Positions 1-5,861 are shown, counted from the stretch's first letter. The stretch: DNA of 17,988 nucleotides from JBELHO01 sp042091375 (GCA_042091375.1 JBELHO010000063.1:1-17988); one strand, 5' to 3'. A program made the numbers and translations. The notes: generated from the letters alone by a model not told the origin.

Positions 1-60
1 CAGCTTCCGCGTCCTGCTCACGCTAAGTACCTACATCCCTGTAGGCACAGCTAATAATTG
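1..60. repeat. Palindrome-bearing intergenic sequence, possible dispersed repeat fragment
   Basis: This stretch lies just past the 3' end of the DoxX gene. It contains a hairpin with arms at 27-35 and 40-48 (GTACCTACA and TGTAGGCAC, one mismatch) around a 4-nt loop TCCC. No open reading frame explains it. The style (CCTACATCCCTGTAGG core in a more GC-rich block flanked by AT-rich DNA) resembles dispersed intergenic repeats of Alteromonadales genomes, but this is from memory and only one copy is visible here. It could instead serve as a weak transcription stop for doxX, although no T-run follows it. Confidence 0.4.
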
Positions 61-84
61 GAAAAGTGACTGTGCAATTTTGTG

Positions 85-693
85 TTATTGTTCATCAGAT
101 GAAAAATATCGCCGTTTGATCCAATAATCGATGCTCACGTAGCGTCCAGAGCCGATGAAAAATAATGCCAGTAACATAACAAAATAAGTCGCGGCAAACT
201 CAATGCCGTTATTTAAAATAGTCACATTACCACTGCTCGTCAGCCACTCATAGTTGCCGTGTTCTTGCAGGATAGAAATCATCATTTGTTTTTTCTCAGC
301 TGCTGCCAATACCCGTTCATTGGCAAACGGCGCACCGGGATCAGCAATGGCTTGCCAACCAAATTGACCGTGGACTGAAGTCATTGCAATGATCATGGTA
401 AACATCATTGGAATGGCCATTAAGCGAACTGCAAAACCAAATAATAAAGCAATGGCACCAAGTACTTCTGCAGCTGTCGCTAATATGGCCATCAGGTATG
501 GGAAAGGCAAGCCTAAACCCCAATCAGCATTGCCGAACCATTGCACAATATTGTCAAAACCTACGACTTTGTGAGTGCCTGCCATCCAAAATATAGGGAC
601 TAAATACAGTCTCATTAACAGTGGCGCTAAAAAGTCTAGTTTTCGTGTTTTATTGAGATAGTTGTATCCTTGAGTAAGAAACGTCTTGATCAT
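85..693 (-). CDS. DoxX family inner-membrane protein
   Basis: The 202-residue product is hydrophobic and has the DoxX-family layout of about four membrane helices: roughly residues 22-40, 62-84, 88-106 and 163-182. The early stretch RLYLVPIFWMAGTHKV and the later pattern around PYLMAILATAAEVLGAIALL are typical of the family. DoxX proteins are small membrane proteins whose biochemical role is poorly fixed; some act with oxidoreductases in sulfur or redox-stress metabolism. The ATG at 693 is preceded by AGTAGG at a good distance, which supports this start. The gene stands alone, reads away from the flagellar genes, and has its own candidate promoter at 729-757. Nothing in the sequence ties it to motility. 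The family call is fairly secure and the function is unknown. Confidence 0.85.
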   Translation of the reverse strand: MIKTFLTQGYNYLNKTRKLDFLAPLLMRLYLVPIFWMAGTHKVVGFDNIVQWFGNADWGLGLPFPYLMAILATAAEVLGAIALLFGFAVRLMAIPMMFTMIIAMTSVHGQFGWQAIADPGAPFANERVLAAAEKKQMMISILQEHGNYEWLTSSGNVTILNNGIEFAATYFVMLLALFFIGSGRYVSIDYWIKRRYFSSDEQ

Positions 694-728
694 AAATGCC
701 TACTTTTTATTGTCAGTACAAAAAATGT

Positions 729-757
729 TTTATGTTGTTATTGACCGTCCTAGTCAA
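729..757 (-). promoter_or_regulatory. Candidate sigma-70 promoter of the DoxX gene with overlapping palindrome
   Basis: On the minus strand TTGACT (757-752) is followed, after 17 bp, by CATAAA (734-729), a near-consensus -35 and a 4/6 -10 box. Transcription would start near 722, about 29 nt before the ATG. The -35 box is half of an inverted repeat TTGAC-N7-GTCAA (741-745 and 753-757) that would make a suitable operator. Assigned by pattern only. Confidence 0.5.
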
Positions 758-933
758 ATATTATTTCGTTTGCTGCTTATTATTGATCAATTAATCTACC
801 AATAAACACAAAACACCCCACAGTCTAATAGTGATATGGCACAAGCTTGATAAGCAAAAATTGATAAAGTTAACAGGTTTGTTGAAAATTTGATGATGGC
901 TGGGGCACTGGCGTGTTAAGTATGCCAAAAAGT

Positions 934-1010
934 TGGCGACCTCGGTGCGAGTCGAACGCACGACCTGCCCCTTAGGAGGGGGCTGCTCTATCCAGCTGAG
1001 CTACGAGGCC
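934..1010 (-). tRNA. tRNA-Arg, anticodon CCT
   Basis: The minus strand folds into a complete 77-nt cloverleaf. The 7-bp acceptor stem pairs GGCCTCG with CGAGGTC (one G-U pair), the D stem is GCTC/GAGC, the anticodon stem is GCCCC/GGGGC, and the anticodon loop CTCCTAA reads CCT, which decodes the AGG arginine codon. The T arm is GTGCG-TTCGACT-CGCAC. A discriminator G and an encoded CCA end the gene. It lies between flgT and doxX on the same strand as both. The fold is intact, with no sign of an attachment-site duplication in the window. Confidence 0.97.
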
Positions 1011-1024
1011 AATTTGTTTGACGC

Positions 1025-1052
1025 ATAGTAGCAAATTTAGCTGTTCAGTAAA
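1025..1052 (-). promoter_or_regulatory. Candidate promoter of tRNA-Arg
   Basis: On the minus strand TTTACT (1052-1047) and TACTAT (1030-1025) are separated by 16 bp, a plausible -35/-10 pair. Transcription would begin about 8 nt before the mature tRNA 5' end at 1010. Found by eye; a position weight matrix was not run. Confidence 0.45.
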
Positions 1053-1141
1053 GGGATAATGATCCGTTTATTGTTGAAAGTCGACAGCCACCAGATAATT
1101 GCAGTTTCAGTTAGCTGTTGTTCATTGATATTTTGGTCATA

Positions 1142-2305
1142 TTAGTAGCGAACCGCAACATCATTAACTTGAATATTATTTAATAATTCACCGTCTGCTG
1201 TAATTGCTACTGCGCTTTGTTGAGTCACTTGGCTAATTGTCACTGTTGAATCGCTAACATCAAAGCCAGTGTATTGCTTACCTAGATCTGAAGTGAAATT
1301 TTTAACGTGCATTAACGAAAACTTATCGCCTTTTTTGACGCCATGACGGCTGCCTAAATTAATCATTATTTCATTGCCGGCAACCCGCAAAATTTTCCCT
1401 CTACTGGGCTGACACATCATCGCAGCATCTATATCGGTAACCATAGTTGCTAGTGATTGTTCAATGACTTGACCGTATTGACTTTGCCAAAACGCAGCAG
1501 CGTTAGTATCCACTGTAGCTCTTTTATTGTAGGGCCAAGGCGCAGAACTGCGATAGTTTTTAGTGAACACCAATTCACCATTGGTGCCGTTATAAATATA
1601 TAACGCCATGGCAAAGTGTCGGTCGTGAATATCACCCTGCCAAAACTGCCAATTGTTGTTGATTTGATCGGCAAATGATAAATCTTCAATTTCAGAATAT
1701 AACACGTACTGAGTATCAGTTAATTGTGCTAACGACTGCGAGGTTTGTTTGATTTGTTGATCATTTACACTGTGGATATAGCGCGAAAATTGAGCACCAT
1801 TTTTCAAGGCTAATTTGGTATCTACATACAAGCCTTGTTGATTTATTTGCTCAGCTAAATTCTTGATCACTGAGCTTGCTATGGAATAAATCGAGCCAAT
1901 ATTAGCTTGCTCACGTTCAACAATATGACTTTTGGTTAGCAACAGTGACTTTCGATGATCTGCAGCAAAACAGGCTTGTTGTTGAGGGAATATATCAGCG
2001 CGAATAGTGACGGTAACCATTTTATCACTATACTGTTCACTAATTAACTGCAGCGAATTGACACTGCCAGTGGCACTGATTTTTATCTCATCTTGAGTGA
2101 GTAGGCCATTAACTACTTGTGTTACACTTGATACCGATGCACCTGCCACCAACAGCGCTTTTTTTAAAGCGCTTTCCATTGCCTTTGCCCGTGCTATTTT
2201 TTTGTTACCATCATTGATATATGCATAGCCTTGCGCTTGGTACCACTGAGCAACCACTGGTGAATGAAGCAATGAACCTAAAATAATTAATGTGATGATG
2301 CGCAT
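1142..2305 (-). CDS. flgT: Flagellar assembly protein FlgT (H-ring component)
   Basis: FlgT is a periplasmic protein that builds the H ring around the LP ring of Vibrio-type polar flagella and helps seat the stator rings. The 387-residue product starts with a signal peptide (about residues 1-19, cleavage near VVA-QW). It then shows the family's three parts: an N-terminal domain (about 20-110, starting WYQAQGYAYI and containing the helix KAMESALKKALLVAG), a middle domain (about 115-290), and a small C-terminal beta domain (about 300-387, with the INLGSRHGVKKGDKF motif). Two mature-protein cysteines (112 and 298) could pair. The ATG at 2305 has AGGA upstream. It diverges from flgO-flgP, its partners in outer-ring assembly. 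The call rests on domain pattern and neighbours. Confidence 0.93.
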   Translation of the reverse strand: MRIITLIILGSLLHSPVVAQWYQAQGYAYINDGNKKIARAKAMESALKKALLVAGASVSSVTQVVNGLLTQDEIKISATGSVNSLQLISEQYSDKMVTVTIRADIFPQQQACFAADHRKSLLLTKSHIVEREQANIGSIYSIASSVIKNLAEQINQQGLYVDTKLALKNGAQFSRYIHSVNDQQIKQTSQSLAQLTDTQYVLYSEIEDLSFADQINNNWQFWQGDIHDRHFAMALYIYNGTNGELVFTKNYRSSAPWPYNKRATVDTNAAAFWQSQYGQVIEQSLATMVTDIDAAMMCQPSRGKILRVAGNEIMINLGSRHGVKKGDKFSLMHVKNFTSDLGKQYTGFDVSDSTVTISQVTQQSAVAITADGELLNNIQVNDVAVRY

Positions 2306-2354
2306 GCGGTGTCCTAAATACTAAAGTGTTTTTGTGTCAATTTTTTGTGAATCA

Positions 2355-2383
2355 ATTATAGTTTTTACCTTTTTACCTTTTTA
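2355..2383 (-). promoter_or_regulatory. Candidate proximal promoter of flgT abutting an 8-bp repeat array
   Basis: The minus strand carries a perfect TATAAT at 2360-2355. Seventeen bases upstream is TAAAAA (2383-2378), a poor -35 that is part of the GGTAAAAA tandem array, so the array would occupy the spacer, -35 and UP-element positions. Transcription would start near 2348, about 43 nt before the flgT ATG. The -10 box is convincing and the -35 is weak. Confidence 0.4.
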
Positions 2384-2409
2384 CCTTTTTACCTTTTTAC
2401 CTTTTTACT
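2362..2409. repeat. 8-bp tandem repeat (TTTTTACC), about six copies
   Basis: Five perfect copies of TTTTTACC run from 2362 to 2401, followed by a sixth copy (2402-2409) with one change (TTTTTACT). On the flgT strand the unit reads GGTAAAAA. The array lies between the flgT start and the divergent flgO-flgP pair, and is immediately next to a TATAAT box facing flgT. Perfect short repeats of this kind can change copy number by slipped-strand mispairing. Confidence 0.97.
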
Positions 2410-2433
2410 TCCTACTTCCTACTTTCTACTTCC
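2406..2433. repeat. 7-bp tandem repeat (TACTTCC), four copies
   Basis: Four contiguous units TACTTCC, TACTTCC, TACTTTC and TACTTCC follow directly on the 8-bp array, overlapping its last unit. One unit differs by a single base. The two arrays together form a strongly pyrimidine-biased plus strand. Confidence 0.9.
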
Positions 2434-2475
2434 TTGCTATTGACTCGCTACTTACTCTCTAACGTTCAACTTTCT

Positions 2476-2545
2476 GCTTTATTTCTATTTCTGCTCTATT
2501 TCTATTTAAGCTTTATTTCTATTTATACTGTTTTTCTATTTAAGC
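2476..2545. repeat. Degenerate repeat of about 17-20 bp with TATTTCTATTT core
   Basis: The core TATTTCTATTT occurs three times in succession, each preceded by a GCTT or GCTC-like start, with a fourth diverged copy (GTTTTTCTATTTAAG). The copies are imperfect and spacing drifts between about 17 and 20 bp. The segment has stops in all frames I inspected and codes for nothing recognisable. It continues the T/C-rich bias of the preceding arrays. Confidence 0.65.
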
Positions 2546-2693
2546 TCTGATCAGCCTTAGTTGCTATACTGTTTTTGTTATTGTCTAATTGCCTATTCGA
2601 TTTAGCTTAATAAGTACAAAGATTAAAATAACAGTTTTATTGGCTGCTACTCAGATGATTTTTTTTGTGTTCACATTTATGCTGTTCTTGCTA
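2546..2693. other. AT-rich intergenic segment without recognisable gene
   Basis: This part of the flgT-flgO gap is AT-rich, with no plausible reading frame, RNA gene or terminator that I can see. If the minus-strand sigma-54 site at 2694-2709 is real, this segment would be transcribed as part of a long flgT leader. Confidence 0.5.
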
Positions 2694-2709
2694 TGCACAT
2701 TTTGTGCCT
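2694..2709 (-). promoter_or_regulatory. Candidate sigma-54 promoter facing flgT
   Basis: The minus strand reads AGGCACAAAATGTGCA, with GG and GC separated by the required 10 bp and a good match to TGGCAC-N5-TTGCA. The start point would be near 2682, giving flgT an unusually long leader of about 375 nt that includes all the repeats. Part of the match is palindromic (GCACA-TTT-TGTGC), so chance or another role is possible. Confidence 0.45.
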
Positions 2710-2729
2710 GAAAAAATATTTTGTAAAGT

Positions 2730-2745
2730 TGGCTTAAAATATGCA
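2730..2745 (+). promoter_or_regulatory. Sigma-54 promoter of flgO-flgP
   Basis: TGGCTTAAAATATGCA matches the sigma-54 consensus with GG (2731-2732) and GC (2743-2744) at the exact 10-bp spacing. Transcription would begin near 2756, leaving about 32 nt of leader before the flgO ATG at 2788. Sigma-54 control of middle flagellar genes is established for polar-flagellated relatives. Confidence 0.7.
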
Positions 2746-2787
2746 AAGTTTCTGTAAATAATTTTGAGTGCAACTGAGGGAAGCTCA

Positions 2788-3435
2788 ATGAAAAATTGGT
2801 TAATAGTAGCAGTAATGCCTATTTTGGTATCCTGTACTTCAATGAAATCAACCGACAACTTTTATAATGTAGCACAGCAAAAACGCGGCGAAATTAATAG
2901 TTTTGAACTGCCCCAAAGTGCTATCAACGACGTAGTTAAAGGACTGGCTTATCAAATGCTTGATAGCAGCTCTTTTGTCACCCCAAAAACCCCTATTGCG
3001 GTTGCCTCATTTGTGGATATAAAAGATTTAGAATCAACAAATTGGTTGGGAAATCAAATTGCTGAGAGTTTTATCCACGAGCTGCAACGGCACGGTATGA
3101 TAGTGGTCGATTATAAAACCACTGGTCACATCCGCGTCACCAAAGAGGGCGATTATGTTTTTAGCCGCGACTGGAAAGAGCTGCCTGAACGTCAGATAAT
3201 TGACTACGTTGTCGCCGGTACTATGGTTGAACAAGAAGGCGGGGTGATGATCAACGCGCGGATGATAGGTATGCAATCTCGTGTAGTCGTTGCTACCTCG
3301 CAGTCTTTTGTACCCGATTGGGCTATAGGTGACCAAGTATACACTGAACAAAACGTGCGCATGAAAGACGGTATGATAATGCGTGATGGTATTATGCTCA
3401 ATGACGACAGTCGGGCAATAACAATTCAGCAATAA
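2788..3435 (+). CDS. flgO: Flagellar outer-membrane lipoprotein FlgO
   Basis: FlgO is an outer-membrane protein that, with FlgP and FlgT, stabilises the basal disk and outer rings of polar flagella. I chose the ATG at 2788 over an in-frame TTG at 2764, because GAGGG lies at a suitable distance and the protein then opens with a proper lipoprotein signal: MKNWL, a hydrophobic run, and the lipobox LVSC with acylated Cys16. The mature domain (about residues 35-190 of 215) has the FlgO pattern, with strand segments such as PIAVASFVDIKDL and YVVAGTMVEQEGGVMINARMI. The tail carries a short repeat-like stretch (MKDGMIMRDGIML). flgP follows after 17 bp and is presumably co-transcribed. The candidate sigma-54 promoter at 2730-2745 drives the pair. 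Confidence 0.93.
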   Translation: MKNWLIVAVMPILVSCTSMKSTDNFYNVAQQKRGEINSFELPQSAINDVVKGLAYQMLDSSSFVTPKTPIAVASFVDIKDLESTNWLGNQIAESFIHELQRHGMIVVDYKTTGHIRVTKEGDYVFSRDWKELPERQIIDYVVAGTMVEQEGGVMINARMIGMQSRVVVATSQSFVPDWAIGDQVYTEQNVRMKDGMIMRDGIMLNDDSRAITIQQ

Positions 3436-3452
3436 TGGTGGTTAACTAAGCA

Positions 3453-3905
3453 ATGAAAACATTATTACAACATGTACTTATCGTCATGACTGCAATATAC
3501 ATTTCAGCTTGCAGCTCAGTCGATGAACAAACTGTGCAATGGCAAACGGTTAAGCCCAGTGTTTTTCCTGTGCTAACTGCAATAGGGCAAGCGCCAATAA
3601 GCTTGCAACCTTCTAGCAACGAAAGTCAACGCATGCTAATGGCCATCAGTGCGTCAAAAATTGCCGCTTATGCGGAATTGGCAGAGCAGGTTTATGGCCA
3701 ACAAGTGTCCAATAAACTGACCATGTCAAATTTGATCATTAATAACCAAGCGTTACAGGCTTCAGTGCAAGGGGTGATCAGAGGCGCAAAAGTCATTAAA
3801 AGTTATCCTGTCGGAGATACTTATACTACTGAGTTGAGTTTGAATTTCGAAGATGTCTATGCCATTTACGAGAACACCAATCTGCAAAGACGTATTAAAC
3901 GTTAA
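3453..3905 (+). CDS. flgP: Flagellar lipoprotein FlgP
   Basis: FlgP is an outer-membrane lipoprotein of the LPP20/FlgP type. It forms the basal disk beneath the outer membrane in polar-flagellated bacteria and is needed for full motility. The 150-residue product starts with a lipoprotein signal ending in the lipobox ISAC (Cys20). The mature part contains a family-typical helix-strand segment: RMLMAISASKIAAYAELAEQVYG, broken by turns, then a VQGVIRGAKVIKSYPVGDTYTTELSL beta region near residues 108-134. The ATG at 3453 is preceded only by a distant GGTGG and a weak AAG, so translation may be coupled to flgO, 17 bp upstream. Downstream it converges on flgN, with no obvious intrinsic terminator between them. 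Confidence 0.92.
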   Translation: MKTLLQHVLIVMTAIYISACSSVDEQTVQWQTVKPSVFPVLTAIGQAPISLQPSSNESQRMLMAISASKIAAYAELAEQVYGQQVSNKLTMSNLIINNQALQASVQGVIRGAKVIKSYPVGDTYTTELSLNFEDVYAIYENTNLQRRIKR

Positions 3906-4116
3906 TTGTGCGTTAGCAAGAATAAAATGTAAAAAGTTTGCAACATTACCCGTTAGTATTTGTGATGGTTGCAATTTGTTTGATTGACAAACACGAGTTA
4001 AGCAATACAAATGCTATTAGAAACTATCAACAACTCATCCTAAATCTTACCCGGTGAATGATCTAACCTTAATCGCTTGAGTTTTATTAACTTACGCTTT
4101 CTTAACTTATGCTATG
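3906..4116. other. Convergent intergenic region with weak hairpin
   Basis: The gap between flgP and flgN holds no gene that I can support. A small perfect hairpin, TGTTTG-ATTGA-CAAACA (3977-3993), is present but has no T-run and is too weak to be called a terminator with confidence. The copies TTGCAAC and GTTGCAA near 3940 and 3970 could pair over a longer distance. Confidence 0.4.
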
Positions 4117-4180
4117 TTAACTCAACTTAACTCAACTTAACTCAACTTAAATTAAGTTATGTCATGTTATGTCATGTTCT
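4117..4180. repeat. 10-bp tandem repeats between flgP and flgN
   Basis: The unit TTAACTCAAC is repeated three and a half times without error from 4117 to 4150. It is followed by a second, different 10-bp array, GTTATGTCAT, in two perfect copies (4156-4175) plus a partial third. The block ends a few bases from the flgN stop codon, so on the minus strand it forms the flgN 3' untranslated region. A 10-bp period is close to one helical turn. Confidence 0.93.
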
Positions 4181-4185
4181 GTTAA

Positions 4186-4632
4186 TTAGGCTTTGATGCC
4201 CAGGCTACTCAAACCGCCACTGGTTTTGCCTTTACTATCGTAGGTCATTGCGGTTTTGTTGTGGGAATTAAGCAATGAAGTTTTCATTCGCTCTACTGCT
4301 AATTGTGAATGCTCAATGATTTGACCATTAATAGTGTTTTTCTGTTTACATCGCAGTAAAACTTGCTCAATTTGAGTTAAGTGCTGATCGTGCAGTCCGG
4401 ATTTCTTTTCTTCAACGAAATTAATGCGCTGAGCAAAAGTTTTATCTAATGAATCGATGGCCAATAACAACTTATTCTTATCTTCAGTGATCTGATTTAA
4501 TTGACTTGGATCTTGTCCCTGTAAAATATTTTTTTCACTATCGATAACCGTTTCTAAAGTCATTAATTGAGCTAGCTGCTGTTCCAGCAACTCAGCATTC
4601 GATAGAGAGGAATTCAATGGTTCATTCGACAC
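4186..4632 (-). CDS. flgN: Flagellar export chaperone FlgN
   Basis: FlgN binds the hook-filament junction proteins FlgK and FlgL in the cytoplasm and delivers them to the flagellar export apparatus. The 148-residue product is highly polar and predicted all-helical, with coiled-coil-like stretches at about residues 13-45 and 50-110 (for example ELLEQQLAQLMTLETVIDSE) and no signal peptide, as expected. The start is GTG at 4632, supported by AAGGG about six bases upstream; no better in-frame ATG exists near it. The gene follows flgM by 39 bp, the usual flgM-flgN pair. Sequence conservation in this family is low, so the call leans on length, helical character and position next to flgM. Confidence 0.88.
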   Translation of the reverse strand: MSNEPLNSSLSNAELLEQQLAQLMTLETVIDSEKNILQGQDPSQLNQITEDKNKLLLAIDSLDKTFAQRINFVEEKKSGLHDQHLTQIEQVLLRCKQKNTINGQIIEHSQLAVERMKTSLLNSHNKTAMTYDSKGKTSGGLSSLGIKA

Positions 4633-4671
4633 AATCAGCCCTTAAAGATAATCAAAATACAGTCGTTGACA

Positions 4672-4983
4672 TTAAGCAAGCTTGAATTCAAAGTTAGCAA
4701 TACTTGCAGCAAGTTTTTCTGGATTAATTTTATACTCGCCAGAAGCTATGGCTTTTTTCAATTGTTCAATTTTCTGCTGATTGATAACCGGTGCTTCTTG
4801 CGCTTTCTTTTGCAATTCATCCAATTGCTTTGCTTGCGGGGTTATTGACACCGAATCTCTACTCGCCACATTATTTTGTTGCGCAGACACCGAATTTTGA
4901 TTGGCTTGTTGTTTGACTTGGGCTTGCTGGTCAATTTTTTGCTTTATCGGTGTGTTTTGTAAGTTATTGATATTTATGGCCAT
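4672..4983 (-). CDS. flgM: Anti-sigma-28 factor FlgM
   Basis: FlgM binds and holds sigma-28 (FliA) until the hook-basal body is complete, when it is exported and late genes switch on. The 103-residue product has a Gln- and Asn-rich, probably disordered N-terminal half (about 1-42) and a conserved C-terminal half that contacts sigma-28: DSVSITPQAKQLDELQ followed by IEQLKKAIASGEYKINPEKLA (with a break at the helix start). The ATG at 4983 has AAGGAT six to seven bases upstream. It precedes flgN by 39 bp and has its own strong sigma-28 promoter at 5023-5049, giving negative feedback on its target sigma factor, while upstream flgA transcription could also read in. Confidence 0.95.
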   Translation of the reverse strand: MAININNLQNTPIKQKIDQQAQVKQQANQNSVSAQQNNVASRDSVSITPQAKQLDELQKKAQEAPVINQQKIEQLKKAIASGEYKINPEKLAASIANFEFKLA

Positions 4984-5022
4984 AATATCATCCTTAAGGT
5001 TGAAAAAATTAATTATCTCTTG

Positions 5023-5049
5023 TTATCGGCAAATCACATAAATTCTTAA
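5023..5049 (-). promoter_or_regulatory. Sigma-28 (FliA) promoter of flgM-flgN
   Basis: The minus strand carries TTAAGAAT (5049-5042), an 11-bp spacer, and a perfect GCCGATAA (5030-5023). The spacing equals the TAAAGTTT-N11-GCCGATAA consensus and the -10 box matches at all eight positions. The start would lie about 35 nt before the flgM ATG. FliA control of flgM is established in enteric bacteria and vibrios. Confidence 0.85.
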
Positions 5050-5055
5050 CTTTTA

Positions 5056-5748
5056 TTATAGGTTAATTACTACTTGGTTAATAGCTTTTACTTGCGCCGC
5101 AATAGTTCTTCCTGAGCGGGTATTTTTAACTTTCACTTGTTCACCAAAACTGGCATTTTGTAGGGCAATACCTGCAGTTTTAATATTGAAGTTGCTGGAC
5201 GAGGCAATAATAGTCACACTCTCTCCCTTGCAAACCACACAGGTATTTTGTTTGCTGATGTATGTGCCTTTCGACATGCTGCGCTTTGAACGAGCACCAA
5301 TAACATCTTCAATGTTATCAAGTGTTTCACCTCTGATCTTGCGAATGTCACGCAACTCCAGAGTGACATTGCTGCGATCTAAAACACTGCCTTTAGTTAA
5401 CCTATTGGCAGCCACCACCACCGGTACGCTGGTGATCACTTTCACCGGAAGGAACAATTGCCAAGGAGCAGAGCCCAGACAAGAAATTTTAACATTTACA
5501 TTCCTACCTGTTACCTTTTCAGGTATATTTGCCTGTAAGGGAGTCGAGCAGGCTTTAATTTTTATTCTCGGATCAATAGAAGCAGGTGATACTGTCAATA
5601 CCCCTCTGGCAGGAATAGCGGTATTGTCCTCAACAAATGTTTTAGCTAAATCTCTAATGTATTCTTTATCGTAGTGAGTCGCTAAAGCAAATGACTGAAA
5701 ACTTGTTAATGTAAAAAAAATTGTAATTAATCTGTTTATTTTGCTCAT
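5056..5748 (-). CDS. flgA: Flagellar P-ring assembly chaperone FlgA
   Basis: FlgA is a periplasmic chaperone that helps FlgI assemble into the P ring. The 230-residue product begins with a Sec signal peptide (about 1-23, ending SFALA). An N-terminal domain follows, then a SAF-type domain (about 107-170, with VVVAANRLTKGSVLDRSNV) and a C-terminal beta domain (about 171-230, with the family-typical GEQVKVKNTRSGRTIAAQV). Four cysteines are present (67, 90, 170 and 173); the last two form a CVVC pair at the domain junction that could be redox-active or disulfide-bonded. The ATG at 5748 has no clear Shine-Dalgarno sequence, but it gives a sensible signal peptide and no alternative fits better. It diverges from cheV. 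Confidence 0.95.
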   Translation of the reverse strand: MSKINRLITIFFTLTSFQSFALATHYDKEYIRDLAKTFVEDNTAIPARGVLTVSPASIDPRIKIKACSTPLQANIPEKVTGRNVNVKISCLGSAPWQLFLPVKVITSVPVVVAANRLTKGSVLDRSNVTLELRDIRKIRGETLDNIEDVIGARSKRSMSKGTYISKQNTCVVCKGESVTIIASSSNFNIKTAGIALQNASFGEQVKVKNTRSGRTIAAQVKAINQVVINL

Positions 5749-5832
5749 AAATTTTATAATCTATTACTATTGAAATATAATGACTCGACTATGCTTAATT
5801 ATCACGTCGAACTCAGTTACTTGCTAAGAGTC

Positions 5833-5861
5833 GTCAATAAGTGTCAATAAATAGACACTTA
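5833..5861. promoter_or_regulatory. Inverted repeat in the flgA-cheV divergent promoter region
   Basis: A perfect 8-bp inverted repeat, TAAGTGTC (5838-5845) and GACACTTA (5854-5861), is separated by 8 bp. Overlapping its left arm, GTCAATAA is directly repeated at a 10-bp step (5833-5840 and 5843-5850). The dyad lies roughly 100 bp from each start codon, suitable for an operator serving both genes. No T-run follows, so it is not a typical terminator. The binding protein is unknown. Confidence 0.6.

Noticed and set aside
836..856. Plus-strand TGGCACAAGCTTGATAAGC resembling a sigma-54 promoter
   Set aside because: The TTG falls one base too early and there is no GC ten bases after GG; no plus-strand gene follows.
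934..1010. tRNA-Arg as integration site of a mobile element
   Set aside because: No integrase, no repeated tRNA 3' end and no foreign gene block are present in the window.
2721..2755. TAAAGTTG as a sigma-28 -35 box before flgO
   Set aside because: The -10 at the right distance reads GCAAAGTT, a poor match; the overlapping sigma-54 site fits far better.
2764..2787. TTG start extending FlgO by eight residues
   Set aside because: ATG 2788 has a good ribosome site and yields a proper lipoprotein signal sequence; the extension spoils it.
3977..3993. Hairpin TGTTTG-ATTGA-CAAACA as terminator of flgP
   Set aside because: The stem is only six AT-leaning pairs and no T-run follows on either strand.
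4121..4150. 10-bp repeats as a CRISPR array
   Set aside because: The units are contiguous, only 10 bp long and have no spacers; no cas genes are nearby.
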